Made by a program: the position numbers and the translations under genes. The notes below the pieces were generated by a model. It did no database searches, was not told the DNA's origin, and saw nothing but the letters and a program-made list of their open reading frames with translations. A DNA stretch of 17,500 bases, taken from Polaribacter sp. Q13. GTDB taxonomy: Bacteria; Bacteroidota; Bacteroidia; Flavobacteriales; Flavobacteriaceae. The DNA lies in assembly GCF_016858305.2 (NCBI RefSeq), contig NZ_CP074436.1, forward strand, positions 1 through 17,500. The letters run 5' to 3'. Shown here in pieces: positions 17,166 to 17,500 of this stretch; the first letter of the stretch is position 1, and each line of letters begins with the position of its first letter.

Positions 17166-17500
17166 TAAGTTAAGTAAGGGCGTATGGCGGATGCCTAGGC
17201 TCTCAGAGACGATGAAGGACGTGATAAGCTGCGATAAGCTACGGGGAGGGGCACATACCTTTTAATCCGTAGATTTCCGAATGGGGCAACCCGGCATGTT
17301 GAAGACATGTCACCTCGTAAGAGGAGTAAACCCGGTGAACTGAAACATCTAAGTAACCGGAGGAAGAGAAAACAATAGTGATTCCGTTAGTAGTGGCGAG
17401 CGAACGCGGATTAGCCCAAACCTATTTTGTTACGGCAAAATAGGGGTTGTAGGGCCACGATATTCGAAGATAAGTGAATTAGAACTGTTTGGAAAGACAG
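17166..17500 (+). rRNA. rrl: 23S ribosomal RNA, 5' part (cut by the window end)
   Basis: It starts near AAGTTAAGTAAGGGCG and continues with TGGCGGATGCCTAGGC, the conserved 5' domain of 23S that pairs with 5.8S-like helix partners. Only about 335 nt are visible, up to GGAAAGACAG. The 5' end is set by homology and may be off by several bases. Confidence 0.96.

Overview
The window reads as the first 17.5 kb of a Flavobacteriaceae chromosome linearised at dnaA. The organism call rests on four things. The DNA is AT-rich and its starts lack Shine-Dalgarno sites. Many upstream regions carry the Bacteroidetes promoter form TTG-N19-TAnnTTTG. Family-restricted proteins such as DUF4294 and DUF2279 are present. 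The 16S rRNA is flavobacterial and ends GGAACACCTCC. By memory the 16S looks closest to Polaribacter/Tenacibaculum, but no search was run.

Layout. 1-2799 (+): dnaA, a terminator, a low-molecular-weight protein tyrosine phosphatase and an RsmI-like tetrapyrrole-type methyltransferase. A two-way terminator at 2839-2884 separates these from a minus-strand block (7191 down to 2922): dapF, a GNAT acetyltransferase, mltG, a DUF2279 protein and a small lysozyme/transglycosylase-like protein. Three of those five act on, or supply precursors for, peptidoglycan. A 130-bp divergent region at 7192-7321 separates dapF from an HtrA/Do-family periplasmic protease and holds four helically phased GTTAAA boxes. 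After htrA come a small secreted protein, a convergent acidic protein of unknown function, a DinB-like protein with ligA 14 bp downstream, and a DUF4294 protein.

13777-15140 has no convincing gene. It holds repeat elements, a G-poor A/C-rich tract and then three stacked rrn promoter motifs. These feed a 16S - tRNA-Ile(GAT) - tRNA-Ala(TGC) - 23S operon; the 23S is cut by the window end.

The protein-coding content is ordinary core genome and I see no defence system, prophage, CRISPR array or complete insertion sequence. The less ordinary signals are noncoding: the phased array upstream of htrA, the near-duplicate rrn promoters, a promoter motif lying on top of the only canonical start codon of the lysozyme-like gene, and a varied set of short intergenic repeats in most of the larger gaps.
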